64,000 nt of DNA from positions 9,412,001-9,476,000 of the forward strand of contig NC_135055.1 in assembly GCF_051014685.1 (NCBI RefSeq), in the 5' to 3' direction. Numbering within the stretch: the stretch's first letter is position 1; every line of letters begins with the position of its first letter. The notes under the pieces were generated by a model. It did not search any database, was not told the origin of the DNA, and saw only the letters and a program-made list of their open reading frames with translations. Shown here piece after piece: positions 26,401 to 38,307 of the stretch. The position numbers and the translations under genes are program-made. The DNA is from Ptiloglossa arizonensis. Lineage: Eukaryota > Arthropoda > Insecta > Hymenoptera > Colletidae.

Positions 26401-28099
26401 ATAATTTACAACACGAATTTAACAAAAGTGAATTTTTAATCGACTTTAATTGAGTAACTTTTTTTGTGACAGTAAGCGTCGATGTCAGACTTGATTCTGA
26501 TTATTAAATCAACATTTAGAGAATATAACTAAAAAAGTTTCAGCTGTGTAAATTTGCGAGTTTGGTGATAGGATTATTTTTTAACAGTTGTCAGAATTAA
26601 CGCGTCCATAGTACAGATAATGAGCCATACTATTACACGCTTACTTAGCTTTCTAACTATTACTATTTATTTAATTAACTAAAACACGAATATTTTTTTT
26701 CTCGAAATTAATAACTAGTTTTAGTGTTTCCTTAGTCTACCGTAAACATCTTAAGACTCTCAATTGATTAATCCAAACTTGATTTAATTTTAGATCCGCC
26801 ATTTTACTTTTATTGATTATTTATTATTTTTATGAATTCTGACTACGTAATAAATAAATTCGATATCTCATGAATACTAACACAAATATTACAATTATTT
26901 AAAATATACACTCAACAAATTGGGTCTACTATTTTTTTTTTATCTCAAATTCGATTTTTATTTCAAATTCGTAATCAGTGACCTCGAAAACATTCCGATA
27001 CAAATTTTTGTGTAAATTATTGCTTCCATATTGAGGTTGTCGAATTTTTTCCGAATATCAAATTACAGTGTAAAGTTTGTCAGAGTAGTGATATTGTTGT
27101 AGAATCGAGTATTGTGTTTGTGAAGTGATTATTATAATAGAAGGAGGTTCATAAGGTATAAATTTATTTTGTTTCTCGATAAATATTCACTACGGATTAG
27201 CAAATACTACATTTAATGCAATTTTGGAAAATCTTCGTTGCAGTGTAAAATTTGGGTTTGAAGTAATAGGGTCTGTCTATAAATAACACAAGAATATAGA
27301 AGTACAAAGATATTCTTTGTTATTTGGAGTGAATTCGTTGATTGACAAACACAGCAATAGAATACTCAATATTATGGTAAAATCTATTTGGTGTCAACAT
27401 GCATTTTGAACAATGAATATTTGCCACACCTAACAATTATGAACGTATTAGGAATTGTTGTTATCTCGTAAACAGAATCATTTGCCGAAGGTATGGACAG
27501 AAACAAATTACCACTGTTGAATGACAGGTATAAACGTCATTCCAACAGCAAAATTTGGACAAAAAATTGTAGATTAGACGTAAATAGTATTTTAATTGTA
27601 CTTCTCATTGCCTAAAATTTTAAACACTTTTATGTCGAAACAAGACAATGAATCTTTTGTATCTCGAGTCTCATCAAATTTATTCATTTTCAAGGATGTT
27701 AGAGTTGGGAAAAATGATAAAAAATGATGTTTGACTTTGAAGTGTCAGAAAATAAAAAAGAAAACCATTTTTCTTTTCATTTTCGTAACTTCCCTGCTCC
27801 GAAAATTTTGTGCAGTTTCAGAATATATTTGACATTTGGTTTCGGATTTACAGTCGAAATACTAGAACTCTCACCATTCAAGGAGAATTTTTCGAGAGCT
27901 ACTTTGAAACGCGACACGGTCGCTTTTAATATTTGGATAAAATGAAAAATTATACACCTTTTCACGATATATATTCAAAAGATATGTAACACAATGCCGA
28001 AAATCACAGATTGTCATCTTCTCTATTTTGTTTTAAAAACGAATTCCAAAGATTATCTTCTTTCAGCCTTCTAAATCTCCCTTTTTGAAAAATCATGGA
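23481..28099. other. Gene-free AT-rich stretch
   Basis: Nothing supported: short frames only, no domain and no recognisable transposon motif. Poly-T and AT-rich low-complexity runs are frequent between 26.4 and 27.0 kb. Confidence 0.4.
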
Positions 28100-28101
28100 T
28101 A

Positions 28102-29049
28102 CTACCTTGATCAAAAAGTTTTAGGACTGTCCCCCGTGTGTCGCTGTCAATCACCCGATTGTTTCTTTTTTTTTTTTGTTAGGTTACCATATCTGTCATT
28201 AACACTTCCTTCCAATTTCAGCATCATAGCTTGATATTTGTAAAAGTTACGTTGTACTGAGCACATCTCCTTTGTTCGTGTCTTCGATTTTGAAAATGGC
28301 ATCATTTGAGCATCAACGAGTTTGCATTAAATTTTGTGTAAAAAACGGATTTAACGGTCCGCAGACCTTGGATATGTTGGAGAAGTGTTTCGGCAACGAT
28401 ACTCTTTCGAGATTAAATGTTTTTCGATGGCACGAACGCTTCAGAAGTGGTCGTGAGTCGGTCGAGGATGACAAACGCAGTGGCAGGCCGACAACGTCGA
28501 AAACCGATGAAAACATCGATAAAATTCAAGAAATGTTGTCCGAAAACCGCAAATTGACCATCAGAGAGCTGGCAGAGGACTTGAACATTGCTTATGGATC
28601 CGTTCAAGACGTTTTGGTTAGTGAATTCGTCAAAAAAAGCCAGATTTGTGGGCAAACAACTCGTGGATTTTGCACCACGATAACGCACCGGCGCACAATG
28701 CGATCCTTATCCGCGAGTTTTTTACGAAAAACAACACGAACACTATCCAGCAGCCTTCAAATTCACCAGATCTGGCTCCCTGCGACTTTTTTCTGTTCAA
28801 CCGAATTAAAAAACCGCTTCGCGGAACGCGTTACAGTACCCGAGAGGAGGCCATGACAAAATCGAAGACGGCTCTGATGGACATACCGAAAATTGAGTAC
28901 CAGCGGTGTTTCGAGGATTGGATCAAGCGCTGGCGCAAGTGCATTGCAGTCAATGGGGACTACTTTGAAGGGGACCATATCGATTTGGACGAATAAATTT
29001 GTATTTTTGATTTTATGAATAAAGTCCTAAAACTTTTTGATCAAGGTAG
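28102..29049 (+). mobile_element. Mariner deletion derivative with perfect 27-bp terminal repeats
   Basis: TA duplications (28100-28101, 29050-29051) flank a 948-bp element whose ends are exact inverted copies over 27 bp, beginning ctaccttgatcaaaaagttt. The transposase start MASFEHQRVCIKFCVKNGFN is at 28296. Its HTH region reads through WHERFRSGRESVEDDKRSGR and LTIRELAEDLNIAYGSVQDV to about 28625, then jumps to another frame at KKPDLWANNSWILHHDNAPA and runs to a natural stop at 28996. The second and third Asp (HHDNAPAH, SPDLAPCDF) are 34 residues apart as in mariner. The segment carrying the first Asp is missing, so roughly a third of the gene was deleted. The remaining halves are almost free of stops, suggesting a young copy. 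Confidence 0.93.
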
Positions 29050-29051
29050 TA

Positions 29052-30560
29052 CTGTTACAATGAACACATTGTATAGTAAGTCGTGCTACGATTAGACAGG
29101 GGCAATTAAATTGCGTTTCACTAGTAGATAAATTCTAAAGATTCTGAGATTTGTTTTAACATTTAGTTAATCGTCTTAGATCGCAGATTATACTACGGAA
29201 ATCTCAGTTTACTAGTTTGCATCCCTGAACTTCCTCCCTCGCTAGCACTCAGGTTAATTAGCGTTCTGTTGTGGTACGGTTACGACGCCGCTCTAACGTC
29301 TCAAGCGGAGAAACGCTGACAATATCAGGTAATCGATAATATTGAGAATATTCAGATAATAATCGTCAATAATATGAGACTTGGTCAGAAGAAATAAACA
29401 TCCGTTGGCCGGCAATTATGTGAGGAAACGTGAGCGAAAAACTTGCTAAATGAATGAAATATGTTCAGTACAGATTCGATGTAAAGTTGTCGAAACATTT
29501 CAATTGTTACATACGGATATACGCGTGAAATAAATAATTTTAAGAAGTTTGTGAAAAATGTGTAAATTTATGTAAAATTTAAAAATGTAAAACAAGCAAA
29601 TTTGTAATTGTATAGTTATTCTTTGAATGAAAAATTCAATTTTTGAACAATGAGAGAAATTCTATTGTGATGAAAATTCTATCTTCCAGTACTCCGATGT
29701 CAAATATAGAAAATGGAAAATCGGTTTAAGATCGATAATGAAATTATTTCGAATTTTTTCTGAATGTTATTAATCGTAGAATTTTTTTTAACGTTTTCGC
29801 TAAATTTTCTCGATATCGTTTTTGAATTCTAATTCGAGAATCTTTCGGGATTTAATTCGTTCGTCTGCTTTCAAAATGGAATATTTATAATTCAAAGTTT
29901 CAGTTGCGCGGTGCATCATCGAAGCTTAAAAGTGTTACAAGTTATTTTAGTTAAGAAAAAAAATGAGAGGGCACTTCAGAGCATGCCATACGAATAAGAT
30001 ATTCATAAGGCTATATGAAAATCCCGATAATAAATTCATAAAGTACACAAACTATATCCATTTATGTTATAGAAATTTAAATTTCGTTCGTTGCTCCATT
30101 AATGCATCTATGTATTTTAAGTAAATTTTATTCAAGCGAAGCATATGCACATTTATAGAAGTAATTAGTCATCCATGGATTGATCACCTTCTCACATCTG
30201 AAATCATAAAAGATTTCCTTTTAACTCTGGATCCATTTATTAATAACCTTTTCATAAAAACTTTTGGTTTATTTTCAAATATTAGTTCAGTGTTAATCTC
30301 GATATGTCCAAATTGTTAAAGTTTGCATTTTGTCATAAATGTTACTATAAAGTTTGGTCCGTTTTGTAGCTGCCTGTGTAACAAGTACTGTTTTGCTAAA
30401 TTCGAAATGGCAGCGTTTAATCGTAAATTCGTTCGATGTTCATTTCTAACGGAGAAGTATCGATCGCCGTGGTTAAACTCGTTTCAAAAACTGATGAAAG
30501 AGTGGACATAAGAAATTGATAGCTATTCGATAGTTTAATCGAATTGGATCTCTGTTGTAA
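29052..30560. other. Gene-free stretch
   Basis: No supported gene. A short patch near 29215-29330 is less AT-rich, without recognisable signals. Confidence 0.4.
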
Positions 30561-30562
30561 TA

Positions 30563-30771
30563 GGTTACTCAATAAGTTTTGTCGTTCGATAAGAAATGGA
30601 GCTATTAGGTTCATCGTTTTATTTCCCTAAAGATGGTACTACTGTTCGATGAACATGTGTGAAGTTTCATGTAGATTTGTCGACTCATTCGTATATTTAC
30701 AAGTTGTTCAAAGTTGAAGAGTCGTAGTACTTTTTTACAATGGAAAAAGCGACAAAACTTATCGAACGACC
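30563..30771 (+). mobile_element. MITE family A, copy 1
   Basis: TA-flanked 209-bp unit with inverted ends: left ggttactcaataagttttgt, right acaaaacttatcgaacgacc. It matches the copies at 32703 and 38105 along its whole length. The ends are mariner-like, and a short ATGGAAAAAGCGACAAAACT near the right end may be relic sequence. No coding capacity. Confidence 0.88.
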
Positions 30772-30773
30772 TA

Positions 30774-32700
30774 GTATGTGCTCACATTGGATCAAAAATT
30801 CTTCCTTTGAGAATTTTGACTGGAAATGGTTCTAATGATACTCAGAGGCTTCATTGTAATCATTGCTCAATGGTACTATAACATCATCGTAATTCTAATT
30901 TTTAATTATAAATCAATTTTATAAAAAGCATAGAGAGATTATTTAAATCATCGCCAAGTAGAAGAATTTCTTTTAAAAATGAAAGCGAAATATGGAGATT
31001 TATCATTGTCATTTATCATTGACGTGCTAGGTGATTTAGGAACGAGAATACGATGAAGTGGTCCTCTTTTTTGCAAGACAAAATATACACGTTTATGATT
31101 GACAAAGGTAAAGAAATAGTTGAATTAATGGATCCGACATGGTTACTCAAATTAGCGTTCTTCGTATGTATTTCAAATTTAATTTCCATTAGATAAATTG
31201 AATTCGAAATTATAAGGGAAAGATAAACTAATACACGAAGCTTGTTCAGAAACCAAAGCACTTTTGAAATATAGATCAAGTTATTGAAGATTGGCATAAT
31301 AGAGAAGAAACAATATAATAGGTAACTATAAACCAGATTCCTGCAGTGAAATCAAAAGTATTATAATTACGTCGTCACCTACTAACTTCGAAACATTTCC
31401 CTCGATTTTAGCGTAATTGTTTCCTGTCATTGTATCATCTCAATATACAGTGTATTCCTTATTCACAAATCTGATGGACGAAATTACGGTAGAAATTACC
31501 CTGATGATAATATGAAACGATAAAAATCCTTTCGTAGCATGCTATAAACTGATAGGCCATTTTGCAGGCTGATATTTGAAGAAGAAGGCACTTTAGCATT
31601 ATCAAAACATATATTTACAGAGAACACAGTATCGTTACAAATTGAGTTTTTGATGTCATTTTCAGACTTTTAGCGGCATTCAAAAGCAACAATATCATAC
31701 TAAAACCCATTCGTTATGGATACAGAGATTATATTAATCGATTTAAAAACAAATGATACGCTGACGGATTTATCTTAATCAATGAAGGTAGCGAAGCTCT
31801 ACGCTAGTCTTCCAATATCGAAGTTTCCTGTTTTCAAAAAATTGTGAGTATTTTTCTCATAATAAATAAGTTTCCCCACTTATGTGTACAGACTTCTAAG
31901 ATTGTTTTGAAGGCAGAATTATCAGTAATTTGTGCAATACGAACTCACGAACTGTCAGAACATTGAATACTTAACACTCTGAACAGTTCGAATCTCAGAG
32001 AACTTTGTGCATAGCACTTTTAACCCGGTTCGATGAAGATCAATCATGGTGTTCGCAAATAAGATTTTTAAGTACTTAAATATTCAACTTCGCGACTTTT
32101 GTGGGACCTAACACGTACAGCGATAAGCACTTTACACCATTAATCATTCTGCCTTCTTCTTGGAATACTGTGTATCGTCGTTCCTGTAACGTACATAGCT
32201 AAGGTCTGTAGCTTCGGAAGAAGTTCTTGCCTTACACACTAACCACTAGAGGGAAACTCGACCACTGACCATTTCACGCAAGTTCCAGTACCATCTCGGA
32301 TTCGTACACATATAATCTTTTACCAACTGACCAATATCCTGATGTATAAGACAGGGTCTGTTAGTGTGCCTTACCGATGCCGAGACTTAGCAGTCCCGAT
32401 TGAAACGTTCCTTCCTTAATTTTTCCCTATTTCGCTCGATTCCTTTTCCTTTATCATCACACTCTAGAAGACAGCTACACTCTAGACGAGCCAAACGAAC
32501 GATACTTCTTGTGTGTTCCGCGCGCGTTTAAATTGAAATTTCCCCTAGCAAATGCGTGAATTTACCGCGCAACGAGAAGGAAAGAGGCGCGAACCACTTT
32601 TCAACGTGGAACCGCGCACAGTGCTCGATATTTTTTAATTTATTTCCAATCACAGGTGAGTTCTCCGGAATTGAATAAAAATGTGATTTCGTGGATTTAA
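30774..32700. other. Gene-free stretch before MITE copy 2
   Basis: No gene recognised. From about 32.2 kb composition becomes less AT-rich, and a CACAG/GTGAGT splice-donor-like site lies at 32650-32660. That could be the end of a noncoding exon; this is not supported further. Confidence 0.35.
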
Positions 32701-32702
32701 TA

Positions 32703-32930
32703 GGTTGCTCGATGAGTTTCGTCGTTCGATAAGAAACGGAGGTATTATCGTTCGTCGTTTTATTTTTCTAAAGAGAGTGACTGTTCGACTAAAGGTGGAT
32801 GGACCGTTTGACGAACATATGCGAAGTTTCATGTGTGATCGATTCGTTCGTGCATTCACAGTCGTTCGAAGTTGAAGTGTCGTGGTACTGTTTCACAATG
32901 GAGAAAACGACGAAACTTATCGAAATACCC
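32703..32930 (+). mobile_element. MITE family A, copy 2
   Basis: Same orientation and layout as copy 1: left end ggttgctcgatgagtttcgt, internal gaagttgaagtgtcgtggta, right end cgacgaaacttatcgaaa. The right boundary is imprecise because the terminal bases differ from copy 1. Confidence 0.85.
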
Positions 32931-34320
32931 AGTACGTATTTAGCAACGGAAGACGATCGAAGGTTCCGTCGTCCAGTGATGGCTGCCTAGGCGCGAAAAC
33001 CAAGGGACCGTCCCCGGTAGACTTGGTAGAACTCTGTTTTCGAGTTAATTGATGCTCGATTTCCCACGTAACTACGTACGTTGAATGTCGTTTCCTCTTT
33101 TGAAGAACAGCTCGTCCGAGCTCACGTACTCGCACTCGTGTACGAATCGTAGAACGAAGTAGAAGATCGACGCGGCAGAAAGAGAACAAAAGAGAGATTG
33201 AGCAGCGTAGCGTTAAGGAGTATCGGCATGTGCTAAGCACGCCACTCGGAAGCTGTTAACCACAAAGCGATTCAGGAATCGTTGATTCTTTCGAGGCGAA
33301 CTCACGAGCGCATCGGTAATGGGAACAATGAGAATCAAGTATCTGGGTTTGCGGCTAACGAATGGGGAAAATGGAATGAAAAAATAAAGGGGGCTCAAGG
33401 ATTGCGGGTGCACGGGCTGAATGAAGATGCCGAGCGAAGTTTCGCGAAACCATCGAAGTCCAAGCCGCGGAAACAATGAAGCTCTTTTTGTTGTTTGTAC
33501 GCGATAACGGATTAAGACGTGCTTATGCTGCCCACGGTAACAAAACCGAATGCGAAATTGAAAGTAATGTTGAAATTATCGAAAAAGGAACAAACGGACG
33601 GTGGTTGGATGCATATTTTATCTGTACAATGAATAGACGATAACTGGTCATCTTGAGAATAATTTTGGGAACGAAAACAATAATATAGAAATAGGAAAGG
33701 ATTGAAAAATAAAATAATAGGAAGAAGGGCTTACGTACGAGGTAACGGGCTCGTAAGAGGCGCGAAAAGGATAAAATATATACGAAACTGAGAATAAGAT
33801 TATTTTGTAAAATTTGCATCGCGTTTATTGCTTTTATTGTATAAAATGTACACATCGATGTGTACATAAAGAAACGGAAGTTTCAGTTTTCCGTTATCGA
33901 GTATTTCGAATGATTATTTTAACCCCTTCGATTCTGTCTTTAAATAGTACCGAGAGTATATCCGATCGCTTATAAATTGCTCGATAAAATGATACATAAA
34001 TATTGCAGCGTTAAATGCTTCGTGCAGTTTCAATTGAACGAACGTTACTTGATTTAAGTATCGTGGACAGCAAAGCACTCCAATATAGGAAGAATAAAAT
34101 ATGGAAGTCAGGAGGGGAATTGCTTGAAACTAAATTGGAGCAATGAAAATGAACGTATGAAAAATTAATAACAAAAGTACCGCAATTTGTCGTACAGGAG
34201 TGGTAATTTCTTGTGTCGCTAACTATGTTTTTCGAAACGAATCGTTACAAAGTTACAGTTCTTACTTTCAAAGAACTGTAAAACTTTTTTTTGTTATTTT
34301 CGGGAAAGTTAACTATGAAT
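32931..34320. other. Gene-free, partly GC-richer stretch
   Basis: 32.95-33.54 kb is richer in CpG than neighbouring sequence and carries overlapping frames on both strands, none with a domain; the rest is AT-rich. It may be an upstream noncoding exon or regulatory region of the gene starting near 36.8 kb, but nothing decides this. Confidence 0.35.
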
Positions 34321-34390
34321 TTCTATCAAGTACGCACACATGCATACATACATATATACATGCGCACGTGTGCATTCACGCGCACATAAA

Positions 34391-34460
34391 TATGTATGGA
34401 TGTATATGGATATATATGGATCTATATGGATCTATATGGATCTATATGAATATATATGGA
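34391..34460. repeat. 10-bp tandem repeat, seven units
   Basis: Seven consecutive decamers of the form t(c/a/g)tatatgga run from 34391 to 34460; the three at 34421-34450 are almost identical. Immediately before (about 34330-34385) is a purine-pyrimidine alternating stretch, and immediately after is an 18-bp palindrome. Confidence 0.9.
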
Positions 34461-34467
34461 TATGAAA

Positions 34468-34485
34468 TATACGATATATCGTATA
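34468..34485. repeat. 18-bp perfect palindrome
   Basis: tatacgatatatcgtata reads identically on both strands, 8 bases after the decamer array. Confidence 0.9.
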
Positions 34486-35159
34486 CAAACGGTGATTCAG
34501 AAATACATGTTCATACTTTAGTTGGTGAATTTACACGCTAAGATGAGTAAAAAATGTCCTATATGCTTTAGTTTACGAGTTACGAATAATTGAAGAAATT
34601 GCTTGAAATGTCAAAAAAGAAAATTAATTTTTTGGGAATGCAGTATCACGTTATAGAGGAATGTGGCTAGCTTATCGTTAGCTGCAGACCATGGAAGGCT
34701 GATCAAAAGGTTTGACTCGATACAATTCTTAATTTCATTCAGAGATCAACTTCTTATCTCTGCACAGTATATTGTTGGCTTCCGTTGAATACACGAGAGA
34801 GATTTTAATCGGGCCTCGAGTTAAAAATTTCGCAAGACGAAAGAGGCACACTTTGTAGATATATTTTCGATACGTGTACATCGCTGTTAAAATTTGCATC
34901 GAGTTCTCGAGGTCGCGCAACGTTTCCTCGCAATTCGTGTTCGAAAATAAATGCGACGAGATGCGGTATCGAAACGCCTCGGACGTGCGATCGCTCGCGA
35001 TTAAGAAGGAAAGCGACCGAATCGAAACTCACTCCACTCGATCGGCTCGAAACTTTGATTCGACGATTTCGGCGGAAGCAAAGCGGGAGCCTGAACGGTC
35101 GCGAGTTACCCCGGGATCGAGATCAATCGTGAAAGACGGGAGGAATTTTCGGTAGGATA

Positions 35160-36797
35160 ATTTCTAGATCACGCTGCTCTTTGCGTTCGCGTACGAGCAA
35201 GCAGAGGCGAGGAGGAGCCACGGTGGCTCAGGTACGAAGAAAGGAGTCGTAACGGAGGCTCTGAACGGAGATAGACACAAAGGAGAATCGGAGCATCGGG
35301 GCGTTAAGAGGACTCCAAGAAGACGGTATCCTCCCGTATACGGTTCTCTGTTGACTGAAGCGACTTAAGTCAACGCCGCGCTCACCTACGGTCTGACACA
35401 CTACGTTCTCCAGCGTGCGTCAGTGGAGCGACAGGGCGAGAACGTGAGCAAGCGCGACAGTGGCACAGTTAGAGGGGAGGCCGTACGCGACGGAGAAGGA
35501 GCAAAGAGGAGCAAAGAGGAGCAAAGAGGAGGACGTCGAACGGGCAGCTGGAAGTGGAGCGAGGGAGAGCAGTGCGTGTAGCGGCGAAGGGTTTAAGTAT
35601 AAGGATACCGAGGCATGCGCCGTCCTATCATATTGATCTCGCCATAGTAACGATTCTCTCTTCTCCGGCGATGTTGGCATGCACTATAGCAGTGGTACGA
35701 AGAGGGAAACCCGACGAGAACGGCGGAAGGGGGTTGTACCGCATGGTATACCATGCCACCCGACGATGCGCGGATGTGGGCCGCACAGGGATGAACGAGA
35801 ACGACGACGAGAGAAAGGGGAAGGAAGCGAGAGGGTAGCGTTGATTGAAAGAGGAGGGTGGATGGAATAGAGAACGATCAACCGGGAGAAAGGGAGAGGA
35901 GAGACATCAGTGGCGGTAGGCCACGCAGGGCGCTAGCGCCAAAGAGAGCCGAGGCGGCGATACCGCGCGGCGCTGCAGCCAAATGAAAATCAGTCCAGCG
36001 TTGGTCGCCGGCGAGGGCGCATCTGACAACCCTGTGACAGGATACGGGACAGTCGGGAACATTGGAAAAAACGGCGGAACAACCGTGATAAGCATCGATC
36101 TGACGTAGATCGCGAGAATGTTTAACGGGGTAGCGTCACGTTGATGACGGTCGGACGCGGTTCGAGGTTCGGCAGGGATCATCGGTCATCGCGGAAAAGG
36201 TGATCGGGAGTCGCGCGAATCAACCGTTTCGCGAATACGCGTCTCCGAGCTGTGTCGGATTCTACGCGTAGCACTCGCGAGGGTATCGCGGTGTCGATCG
36301 CGATCGGATCGCGAACGGGCGAAACGTAATCTGCGAACGTATCGTTGACTGGCCAGTATCCGTGTAAAGAATAACAACGAGCAAGGCAAGAGAGAAGAGA
36401 AGAGATGTCCTCGATGCTCGAAGATGATGCCGCAACGAGGCAGAACGTCGTTGAAGCTTAGTGCGTGCGAGGTGTACGCGCAGGGACACGCTGCAGGTCC
36501 GTGGAGGCTGACACGTGCCCCTGGTAGAGCGAAAACGATGTCATTGGCGTGTTCGAGGCACGTACGATCAGGTGGTCCCTGAGAAACTTGGAGCTCGATC
36601 GGTGAATCTCTCGTCTCCTTGGGAATTCTCAGTGCCTGCGATACAAGTGGTACCGCTTCTGTTCGACGCGTCTGCAGCCACGTGCGAGGACAACCGAACG
36701 GTGAGGAGGTGGAGGAGGCGGAGAAGAAGCCGGTGGTGGCGGAGGTGGTGGTGATCGAGGAAGGAGCGAGTCGCTCCGATTCCTCAATCGTGCAAAC
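35160..36797 (+). promoter_or_regulatory. CpG-rich probable promoter/5'UTR region upstream of a signal-peptide exon
   Basis: Much richer in GC and CpG than the rest of the window, with purine-rich runs such as three tandem gcaaagagga units at 35501-35530 and a ggaggtggaggaggcggaga tract near 36710. It ends at the exon starting 36798. Overlapping open frames occur on both strands simply because AT-rich stops are rare here. I interpret it as a TATA-less promoter and long 5'UTR; the start site is not determinable. Confidence 0.5.
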
Positions 36798-36843
36798 ATG
36801 AGACGTTGGACTCTGATAGCGGTTATAGCCCTGGCTGCATCCG
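36798..36843 (+). CDS. First coding exon of an unidentified secreted or membrane protein (signal peptide)
   Basis: ATG at 36798 encodes MRRWTLIAVIALAAS plus the first base of the next codon, followed at once by a strong donor (G/GTGAGT, 36844). Two arginines, then the hydrophobic core LIAVIALAA and small residues, are a textbook signal peptide. The exon ends in phase 1. A conventional arrangement would be a receptor, adhesion or secreted protein gene with a very long first intron. I searched the plus strand to 64 kb for a convincing phase-1 continuation and found none, so the next exon is probably outside the window. The gene cannot be named from 15 residues. Confidence 0.6.
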
Positions 36844-38104
36844 GTGAGTAGCAACGGTCGATCTATCACTTTTGAAAATAATCTCGCGTTAGCAGATTCT
36901 CATCTGCCGGAACTCGTGCCAGGCTCTCGTCCCAGAGACGATCGCTTTTCTCGCGACGCGTACGATCGGATCGGTTACCTTTTACGGGCAATCGGTTCTC
37001 TATTCTCTGTCGGTTTATTTGTCTTCTTCCTGTTTATGTCTCTGTCTCTCTCTTTCTGTCTGTCTTTGCATTCGCGTCTGTCTATTTTTCCATCCCACGA
37101 GCTCGACACGCTTGAAACGCACAGGACGGATCTCTGTACAAGTCGCACCGCTGGGATTTGCGTACAAGAGCAGTTTCGTTCGACACCGAGGTCAACTTTG
37201 ACACGTTAAACCGCGACAAAACCGAACGGGGACCGACGATTCTTCATCCGTCAAAAGAATTTTTAACGTACGATCGAAGCGATTCTCTTGAACCGGTGTC
37301 GGCCAATTTTCGCGAGATAACACAGGGATCGAAATGGAGTCTGATATATAGCGCGGGCTCTAGTTTTCGCGGGGCGAAACGAAATTTCAAAAATATATAC
37401 CAGTCGTTACTTCGACGTTGGTTACCAAGAGACGTACGTATTTTACCGGTCGATTTTAATATTAGGAAAATCCGTGATTCACGACCGATGCTCGCGAGAG
37501 CGTTTCAAACTGTGGCTTCAACCGTGCAAAAGTTATACACGCGAGCGTGTTATCGAGTTACGATCATCGGTGATAATTAACTTCTACCAGTTCGAGAAGT
37601 CGATTTTCGCAAGTTGACGAACATTTTGACAGTTTTGCGAAAACGAGCGATCGGTCGCGAACCGATTCGTTGGTTTTCCATCGAGTTCTCGGGAGGATTG
37701 CGAAACAAGTTAGAGGAAGGTGTTGCTTTGGTACGTAACGTGTTGCCTCTGACGTCATCGGCGACGTTTTCTACGCGACGCGTACGGCGTCTCGTTAGTA
37801 CGCTGATTTCAGTTTGTAAACTCGAACGTACACACCCGGTGCGAAATCAACGCTGCGTAAATATTTACAGACTAGGCCGAGGATATTTTTGTTAAATTTC
37901 GTCGACGAGCGAACGCTCGACCGAGTTTTCTTTCCCGCGGTAATCTCCTCGAAAAACTTCGTCAGCGAGCGTTTGCCAACAAAAATGAACGCGAGCAAGA
38001 TACGAGGTGTGCGACGATTCTTCGGGGAACAATTAGCTTTCGATTACGGTAGATTTTAATTCACGCGATGCCCAACTCGATGTTGTCATCGTCCTCTTAC
38101 TATA
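36844..38104. other. Probable start of a long intron, GC-rich then declining
   Basis: Plus-strand frames of 121 and 140 codons occur here but carry no domain, and the first begins inside the intron with no splice acceptor. A pyrimidine-rich (ctgtctct) tract lies at about 37036-37085. Confidence 0.4.
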
Positions 38105-38305
38105 CCGGGTTGTTCGATAAGTTTTCTCGTTTCTAGTAAAAATAATACTACGACACTTCAACTTTGAACAACTGTAAATACACGAACGAGTCGACAGATG
38201 TACACGAAACTTTGCACATGTTCACCAAACGTTAGTATCATTTTTAGAAAAAATAAAACAACGAACCTAATATTCTTATCGAACGACAAAACTTATTCAG
38301 CAACC
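38105..38305 (-). mobile_element. MITE family A, copy 3 (inverted)
   Basis: Reverse orientation relative to the copies at 30563 and 32703: the complement starts ggttgctgaataagttttgt and contains gttgaagtgtcgtagtatta. TA lies at each border (38103-38104, 38306-38307). Confidence 0.87.
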
Positions 38306-38307
38306 TA

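Noticed and set aside
32020..32034. B-box-like ggttcga of a tRNA
   Set aside because: No A box, acceptor stem or cloverleaf could be built around it.
36186..36869. 227-codon minus-strand open frame
   Set aside because: Lies in CpG-rich DNA where stops are rare, is Ser/Arg-rich low complexity, and runs antisense over the signal-peptide exon; no domain.
37158..37580. 140-codon plus-strand frame
   Set aside because: Follows the signal-peptide exon but has no acceptor giving phase 1 continuity and no family resemblance.
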